From Syntrophaceae bacterium PtaB.Bin038 (lineage in GTDB: Bacteria > Desulfobacterota > Syntrophia > Syntrophales > UBA2192): DNA of 9,460 nucleotides. Of the stretch, positions 1-6,474 are shown piece by piece. A program made the position numbers and the translations under genes. The first letter of the stretch is position 1. Every line of letters begins with the position of its first letter. A model generated the notes under the pieces. It was not told where the DNA came from, did not search any database, and saw only the letters and a program-made list of their open reading frames with translations. The DNA lies in contig MVQS01000098.1 of NCBI GenBank assembly GCA_002067855.1, positions 1 through 9,460 on the forward strand. Direction: 5' to 3'.

Positions 1-2
1 CC

Positions 3-30
3 CCCTCCCGTCCCCGCACCCTGGACCCTG
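3..30. repeat. Heptad array, right arm only
   Basis: Four consecutive 7-bp units run up to the first gene: CCCTCCC, GTCCCCG, then CACCCTG and GACCCTG. On the minus strand they read as G-rich heptads of the form CAGGGTN. Only this pyrimidine-rich arm is visible because the window starts here; a matching purine-rich arm to the left is predicted from the complete elements further along the window. The last base of the array is the first base of the GTG codon at 30. Confidence 0.5.
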
Positions 31-662
31 TGGATATGGACCGGCTGATCACCTTCGAACGGATCACGATCGAGCCGCCGCTCAAGGCGATCTACCGCAG
101 GCTGGGGTACCGGAAGGGACTCACGCAGGTCCGGCCCGACGAGGCGAGGACCCTGGGCGACCGGATCGAGCAGGCACGGGCGCTCATCACCCTGAAAGGC
201 GCCGCCCGGCGGCTTCCCATCCTCTCGAAGGACTCCCGGCAGATCCGACTCCCCGGCGACCGCATCCTGGAGAGCACCCGGCTGGCCGCGCTGCTCAAGG
301 ACTCGCGGGAGGTCATCCTCCTGGGGGCCACGGCCGGACCCGCCGTGATCGAGGCCATCCGCCGCGACACGGCGGAGAACAACCTGACGAGGGCCGTCGT
401 CCTCGACGCCGCGGCCAGCGAGATGGTCGACGCAGCCCTGGACTGGATGGAGACCTTCTTCGGGCGTCAGCTGCGGCGCGAGGGGCGGCGGCTGACGAGG
501 AGCCGCTTTTCCTGCGGCTACGGGGACCTGGCGCTGGAAAACCAGAAACTCTTTTACGAGCTGCTCGAGCTCGGGCGTCTCGGCGTCGAGCTGACGGAGC
601 GGTACATCCTCGTCCCTGAGAAATCGGTCACGGCCGCGGCGGGGATCGAAACGATCGCATGA
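30..662 (+). CDS. Stand-alone methionine synthase activation (AdoMet-binding) domain protein
   Basis: The 210-residue product resembles the C-terminal activation domain of cobalamin-dependent methionine synthase, which binds S-adenosylmethionine and flavodoxin and re-methylates cobalamin that has oxidised to cob(II)alamin. The key stretch is RFSCGYGDLALENQ (about residues 159-172), equivalent to the AdoMet-binding R-x-x-x-GY motif, followed by LGVELTERYILVPEKSVTAAAGI, which matches the conserved tail 'GV-LTE-Y-M-P-KSV'. A Cys stands where I would expect Pro in RxSPGY. The next gene is a MetH lacking exactly this domain, 10 bp downstream, so the two very probably form one enzyme. A comparable split is known in Thermotoga maritima. 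The start is uncertain: GTG at 30 or ATG at 36, neither with a clear Shine-Dalgarno sequence. The frame is open to the window edge, but the upstream bases belong to the heptad array, so a much longer N-terminus is unlikely. Confidence 0.88.
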   Translation: MDMDRLITFERITIEPPLKAIYRRLGYRKGLTQVRPDEARTLGDRIEQARALITLKGAARRLPILSKDSRQIRLPGDRILESTRLAALLKDSREVILLGATAGPAVIEAIRRDTAENNLTRAVVLDAAASEMVDAALDWMETFFGRQLRREGRRLTRSRFSCGYGDLALENQKLFYELLELGRLGVELTERYILVPEKSVTAAAGIETIA

Positions 663-672
663 GGAAACCAAC

Positions 673-3090
673 ATGGAGAAGGGACGGCGGAAATTCCTGG
701 ACACCCTGAAGAGAAGGCCCCTGATCCTCGACGGGGCCACGGGCACGGAACTGCAGAAGCGGGGGATGCCCCCCGGGGTCTGCCCGGAGCTGTGGTGCAT
801 CGAGAACCCCGGGGTGATCGAGGGCGTGCACGCCGATTACGCCGGGGCGGGCTCCGACGCGGTCTACACCTGCACCTTCGGGGCAAACCGTCTCAAGCTC
901 GGCGAGTACGGCGTGCATGACGTCCCGGCCGTGAACCGGAGCCTGGCGCTCGTCGCGAGAAAGGCCGTCCGGGGAAAGGCGCTCGTCCTGGGCGACATCG
1001 GCCCCACGGGCCGCTTCATCCGGCCCTTCGGCGAGCTCGACTTCGAGGAGGCCGTCTCGGTCTTCCGGGAGCAGGTCCGGGGGCTGCTCGAGGGCGGCGT
1101 CGACGGGTTCGTCATCGAGACGATGATGGACATCCAGGAGGCCCGCGCAGCGCTGATCGCCGTGAAGGAGACCTGCGGGCTGTTCACGCTGGTCACCATG
1201 ACCTTCGAGCGCGACGGCCGGACGCTCAACGGCACGGACCCCCTTACGGCGCTCGTCACCCTGCAGGCCTTGGGCGCCGGGGCCGTGGGCTGCAATTGCT
1301 CCACGGGGCCCGACGACATGGCGCGCTTCATCGGGGCGATGCGGCCGTACGCGAAGGTGCCGCTCGTCGCGAAGCCCAATGCCGGGCTGCCCCGCTCGGC
1401 GGGCGGCGACACGGTCTACGACATGGACGCCGCCGAGTTCGCCCGACGGGCCGGCGCCCTCGTGGCGGCCGGGGCGGGCATCCTGGGCGGATGCTGCGGG
1501 ACGACGCCGCGGCACGTGGCGGCCCTGAGAAAGGCCGTGTCGCGGAAGAAGGCGCCCGTCCCCCTGCGCAAGTCGCTCGCAGCGCTCAGTTCCGCCCGCA
1601 GGACGGTCGTCTTCGAGCCCGGCAGGCCGCTTGCCGTCATCGGCGAGGGGATCAACCCGACGGGCAAGAAGGCCCTCCAGGAGGAGCTCCGGGAAGGCAA
1701 GACGGCGCTCGTGCGGCAGATGGCCCGGGACCAGGAGGCGGCCGGCGCCGACCTGCTGGACGTCAACGTCGGGGTCCCCGGCATCGACCAGGAACAGACC
1801 ATGCACGACGTCGTGATGACGCTGGCGGCCGCGACCGATCTGCCCCTCGTCATCGACTCGGCGAAGCCGGAGCCCATCGAGCGGGCCCTTCGCGTCTACC
1901 CGGGCCGGGCGCTCATCAATTCCATCTCGGGGGAGACGGAAAAGCTCAGGAGGCTGCTGCCCGTCGCGGCGAAGTACGGGGCCATGTTCATCCTGCTTCC
2001 GCTCACCGACAGGGGCATCCCCGAGACGGCCGGGAAGCGCACCGACGTGGTGCGCGCCGTCGAGCGCGAGGCCCGCAGACACGGGTTCACGCGCGAGGAT
2101 TTCCTCGTCGACGGCATCGTCATGACGGCCGCCTCGAACCCGAACGCCCCGCGGGAAACCCTCCTCACCGTCCGCTGGGCGGCGGAGACCTTCGGGGCCC
2201 GCACGGTGGTGGGCCTCTCGAACGTCTCCTTCGGCCTGCCGGAGCGCAGGTGGATCAACGCGGCCTTTCTGGCCATGGCCTCGGCGTCGGGCCTCACGGC
2301 GGCCATCGCCAACCCGGCAAGCGAAGAGCTCATGTTCGTCAAGAAGGCCGCCGACGTCCTCGGGGGCAGGGACCGGGACGCGGCGGGCTGGATCGCCCTC
2401 TGCGCCAAACCGGGCGGGGCTGCGAAACGCGCGCCCGCAGAGGCCCTCCCGCCGGAGCAGAGGCTCCGCGAGGCGGTCCTCGAGGGCAACCGGGAGGCCG
2501 TGGGCGGCCTCGTCGCCGAGTCCCTGAAGGCGGGGGTCGACGCCGCGGCGCTCGCCCGGGAGGTCATGATCCCGGCCATCGTCGAGGTGGGCGAACGCTT
2601 CGGCCGCAAGGAGTACTTCCTGCCGCAGCTCATCGCGAGCGGCGAGACGATGAAGATCGGCATGGAGGCCCTCGAGCCCTTCCTGAAGCAAGCGTCGAAG
2701 GAGGGCGCCGGGCGGGGGACGATCCTCATCGCCACGGTCAAGGGGGACATCCACGACATCGGGAAGAACATCGTCGCCCTCTTGCTCCGCAACCACGGCT
2801 ACCGGGTCGTCGACCTGGGCAAGGACGTGGCCTCCGAGCGGATCGTCCGGGCGATCGAGAAGCACCGGCCGCAGGTGGTCGGGCTCTCGGCCCTCATGAC
2901 GACCACCATGACCCGCATGAAAGAGGTCATCGATCTGGCCCGCAGGCGGGGCCTGTCGTGCCCCTTCCTCGTCGGCGGCGCCGTGGTCACCCGGGCCTAC
3001 GCGGACTCCATCGGCGCCGCCTACGCCCGCGACGGGGTCGAGGCCGTGCAGGTGATTGAGGCAATAACCGGCGGAAGGCGGAAGGCGTAA
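673..3090 (+). CDS. metH: Cobalamin-dependent methionine synthase lacking the activation domain
   Basis: This 805-residue cytoplasmic enzyme transfers a methyl group from methyltetrahydrofolate through cobalamin to homocysteine. Domains in order: homocysteine methyltransferase (about 1-290) with zinc ligands Cys207 (in GCNCS) and Cys274/Cys275 (in GGCCGT); pterin-binding TIM barrel (about 315-555) with GEGINPTG near 325 and DLLDVNVG at 360-367; helical cobalamin cap (about 585-670); cobalamin-binding Rossmann domain (about 685-800) with the D-x-H-x-x-G motif at Asp692-His694-Gly697, where His694 is the lower cobalt ligand. E. coli MetH has about 1,230 residues; the difference is the activation domain, which is encoded by the preceding gene. 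The ATG at 673 follows a purine-rich GAGGAAAC. The last six residues (GGRRKA) and the stop are encoded within a heptad repeat array, so the reading frame has run into, or been extended by, that repeat. No cobalamin riboswitch is visible in the short upstream sequence. Confidence 0.95.
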   Translation: MEKGRRKFLDTLKRRPLILDGATGTELQKRGMPPGVCPELWCIENPGVIEGVHADYAGAGSDAVYTCTFGANRLKLGEYGVHDVPAVNRSLALVARKAVRGKALVLGDIGPTGRFIRPFGELDFEEAVSVFREQVRGLLEGGVDGFVIETMMDIQEARAALIAVKETCGLFTLVTMTFERDGRTLNGTDPLTALVTLQALGAGAVGCNCSTGPDDMARFIGAMRPYAKVPLVAKPNAGLPRSAGGDTVYDMDAAEFARRAGALVAAGAGILGGCCGTTPRHVAALRKAVSRKKAPVPLRKSLAALSSARRTVVFEPGRPLAVIGEGINPTGKKALQEELREGKTALVRQMARDQEAAGADLLDVNVGVPGIDQEQTMHDVVMTLAAATDLPLVIDSAKPEPIERALRVYPGRALINSISGETEKLRRLLPVAAKYGAMFILLPLTDRGIPETAGKRTDVVRAVEREARRHGFTREDFLVDGIVMTAASNPNAPRETLLTVRWAAETFGARTVVGLSNVSFGLPERRWINAAFLAMASASGLTAAIANPASEELMFVKKAADVLGGRDRDAAGWIALCAKPGGAAKRAPAEALPPEQRLREAVLEGNREAVGGLVAESLKAGVDAAALAREVMIPAIVEVGERFGRKEYFLPQLIASGETMKIGMEALEPFLKQASKEGAGRGTILIATVKGDIHDIGKNIVALLLRNHGYRVVDLGKDVASERIVRAIEKHRPQVVGLSALMTTTMTRMKEVIDLARRRGLSCPFLVGGAVVTRAYADSIGAAYARDGVEAVQVIEAITGGRRKA

Positions 3091-3203
3091 GGCGGAAGGC
3101 GATCTTGTCTTTCCCGGCTTTCAGCCGTATGCACACGGCCAAGTGCCGGGGAAGAAATGTCCGTTCCTTCAACCCAAAGCCACATGTCTTTTGCCTTACG
3201 CCC
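3069..3203. repeat. Inverted heptad-array element A (metH-pyrE spacer)
   Basis: The left arm (3069-3103) is five heptads of the type AGGCGGA/AGGCGTA. The right arm (3162-3203) is six heptads that on the minus strand read RGGCNNN, for example GGGCGTA (3197-3203) and AGGCAAA (3190-3196). The best paired stretch is 3084-3098 against 3188-3202, with 13 of 15 bases complementary. Between the arms lie small self-complementary stretches such as CGGCTTTCAGCCG. The metH stop codon (3088-3090) lies in the left arm, and the -35 box of the pyrE promoter (3191-3196) lies in the right arm. I do not recognise a named repeat family. Confidence 0.7.
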
Positions 3204-3219
3204 GCTTTTGATGTATACT
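3191..3219 (+). promoter_or_regulatory. Sigma-70-type promoter of pyrE
   Basis: A -35 box TTGCCT (3191-3196) and a -10 box TATACT (3214-3219) are separated by 17 bp, the optimal spacing. Transcription would begin near 3226, giving a leader of about 60 nt before the ATG at 3285. The -35 box is made of bases of the right arm of repeat element A, so the repeat appears to contribute to this promoter. Confidence 0.7.
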
Positions 3220-3284
3220 CCGCCGGACCGTGACGGACGGAAAACCGCCCGCCGGTGCGAAAGGCGGAAACGCAGGAGCATTCG

Positions 3285-3863
3285 ATGGACCACGCAGCGA
3301 TGAAGGAGAGGCTCGCCGGGATCATCCTGGAGAAGTCTTTCAAGTACAGCGACAACCCTCCCTTCACCCTGGCCTCGGGCAGGAAGAGCAACTACTACTT
3401 CAACTGCAAGCCCACGACGCTGGACCCGGAGGGGATGAACCTCATCGGCAACCTCCTCTTCGACATGATCGAGGATCTCGACGTGACGGCGGCGGGCGGG
3501 CTCACGCTGGGGGCCGACCCGATGGCCAACGCGCTGTCGGTCATCTCCTTCCAGCGCGGCAAGCCCGTCAAGTCCTTCATCGTGCGCAAGGAAACGAAGG
3601 ACCACGGGACGAAGAGCCGGATCGAGGGAACCGTCAAGGCGGGCGAGGGCGTCGTCATCCTCGACGACGTCATCACCACCGGCGGCTCCACGCTCTCGGC
3701 CATCGAGGCGGCCCGCGAGGCGGGGCTGATCGTCAGGCGGGTGATCGCCCTCATCGACCGCGAAGAGGGGGGCAGGGAAAACATCGAAAAAGAGGTCGGC
3801 GACGTCAGGGCCGTGCTGACGAGAACGGAAGTCATGGCCTACTACAGCGGCAAGGCGGGGTGA
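3285..3863 (+). CDS. pyrE: Orotate phosphoribosyltransferase
   Basis: The product (192 residues from the ATG at 3285) condenses orotate with PRPP to give orotidine 5'-phosphate, the fifth step of de novo pyrimidine synthesis, in the cytosol. N-terminal FTLASGRKSNYYFNCK matches the family's 'F-LxSGxxSxxYF' segment. RKETKDHG is the flexible catalytic loop with its Lys/His residues. VVILDDVITTGGST (residues 123-136) is the PRPP-binding motif with the paired acidic residues Asp127-Asp128. An in-frame GTG at 3255 would add ten residues, but the ATG at 3285 has AGGAG at 3274-3278 with 6-nt spacing and gives a standard PyrE length, so I chose it. The gene has its own promoter and is followed after 4 bp by the DUF3047 gene, so the two are probably co-transcribed. 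Confidence 0.95.
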   Translation: MDHAAMKERLAGIILEKSFKYSDNPPFTLASGRKSNYYFNCKPTTLDPEGMNLIGNLLFDMIEDLDVTAAGGLTLGADPMANALSVISFQRGKPVKSFIVRKETKDHGTKSRIEGTVKAGEGVVILDDVITTGGSTLSAIEAAREAGLIVRRVIALIDREEGGRENIEKEVGDVRAVLTRTEVMAYYSGKAG

Positions 3864-3867
3864 CCGG

Positions 3868-4650
3868 TTGAAGCCCATCCGACGCCTCTCCCTGATGGCC
3901 CTCGCCGCCATGCTCCTCCTGCCGCCCTGCGAGGCGAAGGCCGAAACGGCCGGCGAACGAATCCCCATCACCGCCTTTTCCTCGACCGCCCTGGAGAACG
4001 GGGTCCCTCCGGGCTGGAACCTCGAGCTACGCCACGGAAGGCCGAACCTCTCGATCGAGAGGCTGGAGCGGACGGGGATCGATCCTGCCGGGAAACGCAC
4101 GTCCTTCGGGTGGGGGGAGGCCCAGGCGTCGGTCCGGCCGGGAAACTACTGCCTTCACCTGACAAGCGACGGGGAGTCCTCCTTCGGCATCAGCCGCAAC
4201 ATGAAGGTCAACCCGAAGGAGTACCCCTATCTGAACTGGAAATGGGCCGCCAGCCGGCTGCCCGACGGGGCCGACATCCGCCGGCGCGCCGCGGACGACC
4301 AGGCCGCCCAGATCTACGTCGTCTTCACCCCCACGGGATTCCCCCACGCCCTGACGGCCCCCCTGCTGGGCTACGTCTGGGACACGGAGTGCCCCAAGGG
4401 GACGACGGGCCGCAGCGCCCACCCCCTGGCGGGCCGGGTCCGCTACGTCGTGCTGCGGAACAAGACCGACAGGCTCGGCCAGTGGATAGCGGAGAAGCGC
4501 AACATCTACGAGGACTACCGCAGGCTCTTCAAGGACATCAACGGCGGCGAGCCTCCCGAGGTCGTGGGCGTCACGTTCTTCATCAACGCCCACAACACGA
4601 AGAGCCGGGCCGAAAGCCGGTTCTGCGACGCCTACTTCTCCAGGAACTAG
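3868..4650 (+). CDS. Secreted DUF3047 family protein
   Basis: This 260-residue product has a typical Sec signal peptide: MKPIRR basic head, hydrophobic core at about 7-19, and AKA at 23-25 as a plausible signal peptidase I site. A Cys at 21 lies in PPC, which is not a proper lipobox, so a periplasmic or exported soluble protein is more likely than a lipoprotein. The mature part matches DUF3047 as I know it: YLNWKWAASRLPDGADIRRR, the DDQAAQIYVVF segment, LLGYVWD, a W-AEKRNIYEDYRRLF segment, and a C-terminal VVGVTFFINAHNTKSRAESRF. The biochemical role of the family is not established. The start is a TTG only 4 bp after the pyrE stop, with GGCGGGGTGA as ribosome-binding site; the ATG at 3895 would cut the basic head off the signal peptide, so TTG is preferred. 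The stop codon touches heptad element B. Confidence 0.82.
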   Translation: MKPIRRLSLMALAAMLLLPPCEAKAETAGERIPITAFSSTALENGVPPGWNLELRHGRPNLSIERLERTGIDPAGKRTSFGWGEAQASVRPGNYCLHLTSDGESSFGISRNMKVNPKEYPYLNWKWAASRLPDGADIRRRAADDQAAQIYVVFTPTGFPHALTAPLLGYVWDTECPKGTTGRSAHPLAGRVRYVVLRNKTDRLGQWIAEKRNIYEDYRRLFKDINGGEPPEVVGVTFFINAHNTKSRAESRFCDAYFSRN

Positions 4651-4738
4651 GCATCAGGCATGGGGCTCCGGGCTTGAGGCAAGAACGAACCCGCCCGTGC
4701 CATTCCCTCCTGTCACCTGTCGCCTGTCGCCTCTCGTC
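4649..4738. repeat. Inverted heptad-array element B (between convergent genes)
   Basis: The left arm is five heptads at 4649-4683 (AGGCATC, AGGCATG, then GGGCTCC, GGGCTTG, AGGCAAG). The right arm is five heptads at 4704-4738 (TCCCTCC, TGTCACC, two TGTCGCC, TCTCGTC). Read on the minus strand, the right arm has the form AGGCGAC, so both arms share an AGGCNNN unit facing inward. The element fills the gap between the convergent DUF3047 and endonuclease V genes. It overlaps the TAG of the first and encodes the last residues and stop of the second. It could act as a bidirectional transcription end, but there is no T tract. Confidence 0.68.
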
Positions 4739-5402
4739 TGATCTTGTTCACCAGGATGTGCGCGCGCCGGATGGGCTCCGGGATGCGGTAGCGACGCGAG
4801 CACCGAAGGACGATCTCCACCGCCCGCTCGTGGCCGACCCGGTGGCCGGGGGAGACGAAGACCGGCTTGACGCGGTCCTTCGTCCGCACGACGGAGCCGA
4901 TCACCCTGCCGTCGTGCACCAGCGGCGCGCTCTGCCCCCGACCCGCGCCGGGCTCCTCGAACGAGCCCGTCAGCCGCGTCTTGGCGCACCCCACGGCCGG
5001 CACGTCCAGGATGAGCCCCAGGTGGGCCGCCAGGCCGAAGCCCCGGGGGTGGGCAATGCCCTGTCCGTCGAAGAGGGCCACGTCCGGCCGCCCCCGCAGC
5101 TTCGCGAAGGCCCGAAGCAAGGCCGGGCCCTCGCGGAAGGACAGAAGGCCGGGGATGTAGGGAAAGGGGGTCCTTCCGCAGTGCGTGGCCTCTTCCAGGA
5201 CGTCCAGGCTTTCGGCGTCCAGGAGCACGACGGCCGCGAAGACCCGGTCGTCGCCCTTCGCGCACGAGATGTCGGCCCCCGCCACGGTCCGGATGTCCCG
5301 GGGCAGCCTGTCTTCCAGGACCAGCCGTCCGCGCAGCTCCTCCTGGATGGCCGCCGCCGTCCCGTAGTCCACGTCCCAGGGATGCAGGTTCTTTATCTTC
5401 AC
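4713..5402 (-). CDS. nfi: Endonuclease V (deoxyinosine 3' endonuclease)
   Basis: From the GTG at 5402 the product has 229 residues, close to the E. coli enzyme (223). It nicks DNA at the second phosphodiester bond 3' of deoxyinosine and other deaminated bases, starting repair. The metal-binding acidic residues fit the family positions: Asp44 in VAGADIS, Glu91 in LLSFREGP, Asp112 in FDGQGIAHPRG. The PYIPG wedge (81-85) inserts at the lesion, and Lys141 sits in GCAKTRL. GHRVG (186-190) and YRIPEPIR near the C-terminus are also typical. The frame opens further upstream to a TTG at 5453 (246 residues), but that codon falls in a hairpin loop and would push the motifs 17 residues out of family register. 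No convincing Shine-Dalgarno precedes the GTG, so the start is moderately certain. The last codons (EATGDR) and stop come from repeat element B. It may be transcribed from the upstream minus-strand genes. Confidence 0.93.
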   Translation of the reverse strand: MKIKNLHPWDVDYGTAAAIQEELRGRLVLEDRLPRDIRTVAGADISCAKGDDRVFAAVVLLDAESLDVLEEATHCGRTPFPYIPGLLSFREGPALLRAFAKLRGRPDVALFDGQGIAHPRGFGLAAHLGLILDVPAVGCAKTRLTGSFEEPGAGRGQSAPLVHDGRVIGSVVRTKDRVKPVFVSPGHRVGHERAVEIVLRCSRRYRIPEPIRRAHILVNKIRREATGDR

Positions 5403-5436
5403 TGTGCACCAGGGGTGAGGTTCTTCAAGGGCGGTT

Positions 5437-5463
5437 AAAGGGCCCAGATGCAAGGCGCCCTTT
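5437..5463 (-). terminator. Short hairpin, possible weak terminator
   Basis: AAAGGGC (5437-5443) is complementary to GCCCTTT (5457-5463), with a 13-nt loop. On the minus strand the stem ends in TTT followed by AACC, so as a terminator for the MBL hydrolase transcript it would be weak. It also contains the alternative TTG start of endonuclease V, an argument against that start. Confidence 0.3.
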
Positions 5464-5469
5464 CAGACA

Positions 5470-5570
5470 GAGGGTAAGAGGGTATGAAGGCGAGAAGTTC
5501 GGAGAAGCGGAACGCCTTACTTTGGCTGACGGATCATCCGACGTTCTTACCCTCTCACCTTCTTACCTTC
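5470..5570. repeat. Inverted octad-array element C (MBL-endonuclease V spacer)
   Basis: The left arm (5470-5517) is six 8-bp units each starting with GA, for example GAGGGTAA, GAGGGTAT and GAAGGCGA. The right arm (5531-5570) is five 8-bp units that on the minus strand also start with GA (GAAGGTAA, GAAGGTGA, GAGGGTAA, GAACGTCG, GATGATCC). An 11-bp stretch (5469-5479) is perfectly inverted at 5545-5555. The design matches elements A and B, but the period is 8 instead of 7 and the unit sequence is different. Confidence 0.7.
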
Positions 5571-5605
5571 ACCGGTCAGAAGCATGCGCCCCAAACGCCG
5601 GACCG

Positions 5606-6445
5606 CTAGAGCTTGAAGGTCATGTCGCAGCAGGCCCCCAGGATCCCCACCTGCCGGTTTGCGTCCCGGACGATGCGGCGGCAGTGCTCCACGACCTTGT
5701 CCATGGCCCGGTCGGTCCGGTCCTGGTTGATGTGGAACAGGGCGAACTGCCCGACCCCGGCGTCCATGGCCAGGCTCAGGGCGTCGAGGTAGGAGGAGTG
5801 CCCCCAGCTTTGGTGCCTGCCGTATTCCTCGCCGGTGAATTCGGCATCGTGCACGAGCAGGTCGGCGCCGGCGCAGAACCTCAGGTAGTCCTCGTAGGCG
5901 AGGCCGCCGGGGTGGGAGAAGCCCAGTTCGTGGTCCGTCAGGAAGACGAACCGCTTGCCGTCCTCGACGAACGCATAGCCCTTGCCCCCGCCGGGGTGGC
6001 TGACGTCGATGGGGTGGATCGCGATCGAGTCGATCTCGAACCGTTCGGGACACCCCTCGGAATACAGGATGTGCGCCTTCAGGTCCCCGTAGTTGACCGG
6101 GAAGTTGGGCGGGGACATCATCCGGGCCAGCATGGTCCGCACGAACTCCTCGGCGAAGGGACACCCGTGCACGCGCAGGACGGTCTTGCCGGAGTAGAGG
6201 GGCCGGAAGAAGGGGAAGCCCATGACGTGGTCCCAGTGGGCGTGGGTGAAGATCAGGTCGTACTCGGTGATGCCCTCGGCCAGGAGCGACTTGCCCAGCC
6301 TCCGGATCCCGGTGCCGGAATCCACGATGATCACGCGGCCGTTCTTCGAGCGGATCTCGACACAGGTGGTGTCGCCGCCGTAGCGGATGTACTCCTGGCC
6401 GCAGACGGGGATGGACCCCCTTGCGCCCCAGATCTTGATGAACAT
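5606..6445 (-). CDS. MBL-fold metallo-hydrolase
   Basis: From the ATG at 6445 the product has 279 residues and belongs to the metallo-beta-lactamase superfamily branch of PhnP-like and RNase Z-like hydrolases. It opens with IKIWGARGSIPV and YGGDTTCVE, typical of that branch. Metal ligands are complete: THAHWDH (His68, His70, Asp72, His73), His150 in DVSHPGGG, Asp171 in FLTDHE and His238 in LFHINQD. No nucleic-acid-binding extension or other domain is visible, so the substrate cannot be named; a phosphodiester is the usual guess for this branch. An upstream in-frame GTG at 6452-6454 exists, but GGAG (6454-6457) sits 8 nt before the ATG, which decides the start. The gene lies 29 bp downstream of ribF on the same strand and is probably co-transcribed with it. 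No signal peptide is seen, so it is cytoplasmic. Confidence 0.87.
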   Translation of the reverse strand: MFIKIWGARGSIPVCGQEYIRYGGDTTCVEIRSKNGRVIIVDSGTGIRRLGKSLLAEGITEYDLIFTHAHWDHVMGFPFFRPLYSGKTVLRVHGCPFAEEFVRTMLARMMSPPNFPVNYGDLKAHILYSEGCPERFEIDSIAIHPIDVSHPGGGKGYAFVEDGKRFVFLTDHELGFSHPGGLAYEDYLRFCAGADLLVHDAEFTGEEYGRHQSWGHSSYLDALSLAMDAGVGQFALFHINQDRTDRAMDKVVEHCRRIVRDANRQVGILGACCDMTFKL

Positions 6446-6474
6446 GCGAGGCACTCCATGGGGCGGGGTGTGCG

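Noticed and set aside
1..35. Cobalamin riboswitch upstream of the methionine synthase pair
   Set aside because: Only about 30 bases are visible and they form a heptad array; no B12-box-like sequence is seen.
628..2865. 745-codon open frame on the minus strand
   Set aside because: It is antisense to metH, rich in Arg, Gly, Asp and His with no recognisable domain; long open antisense frames are expected when GC-rich codons dominate the real gene.
1296..3059. 587-codon plus-strand frame inside metH
   Set aside because: Arg/Gly/Pro-rich low-complexity translation in another frame of a clearly conserved gene.
4649..4738. CRISPR array
   Set aside because: Units are 7 bp, contiguous and degenerate; there are no 25-40 bp identical repeats with unique spacers.
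4654..5409. 251-codon minus-strand frame overlapping endonuclease V
   Set aside because: Alternative frame of the endonuclease V gene, Gly/Arg/Pro-rich and without family motifs.
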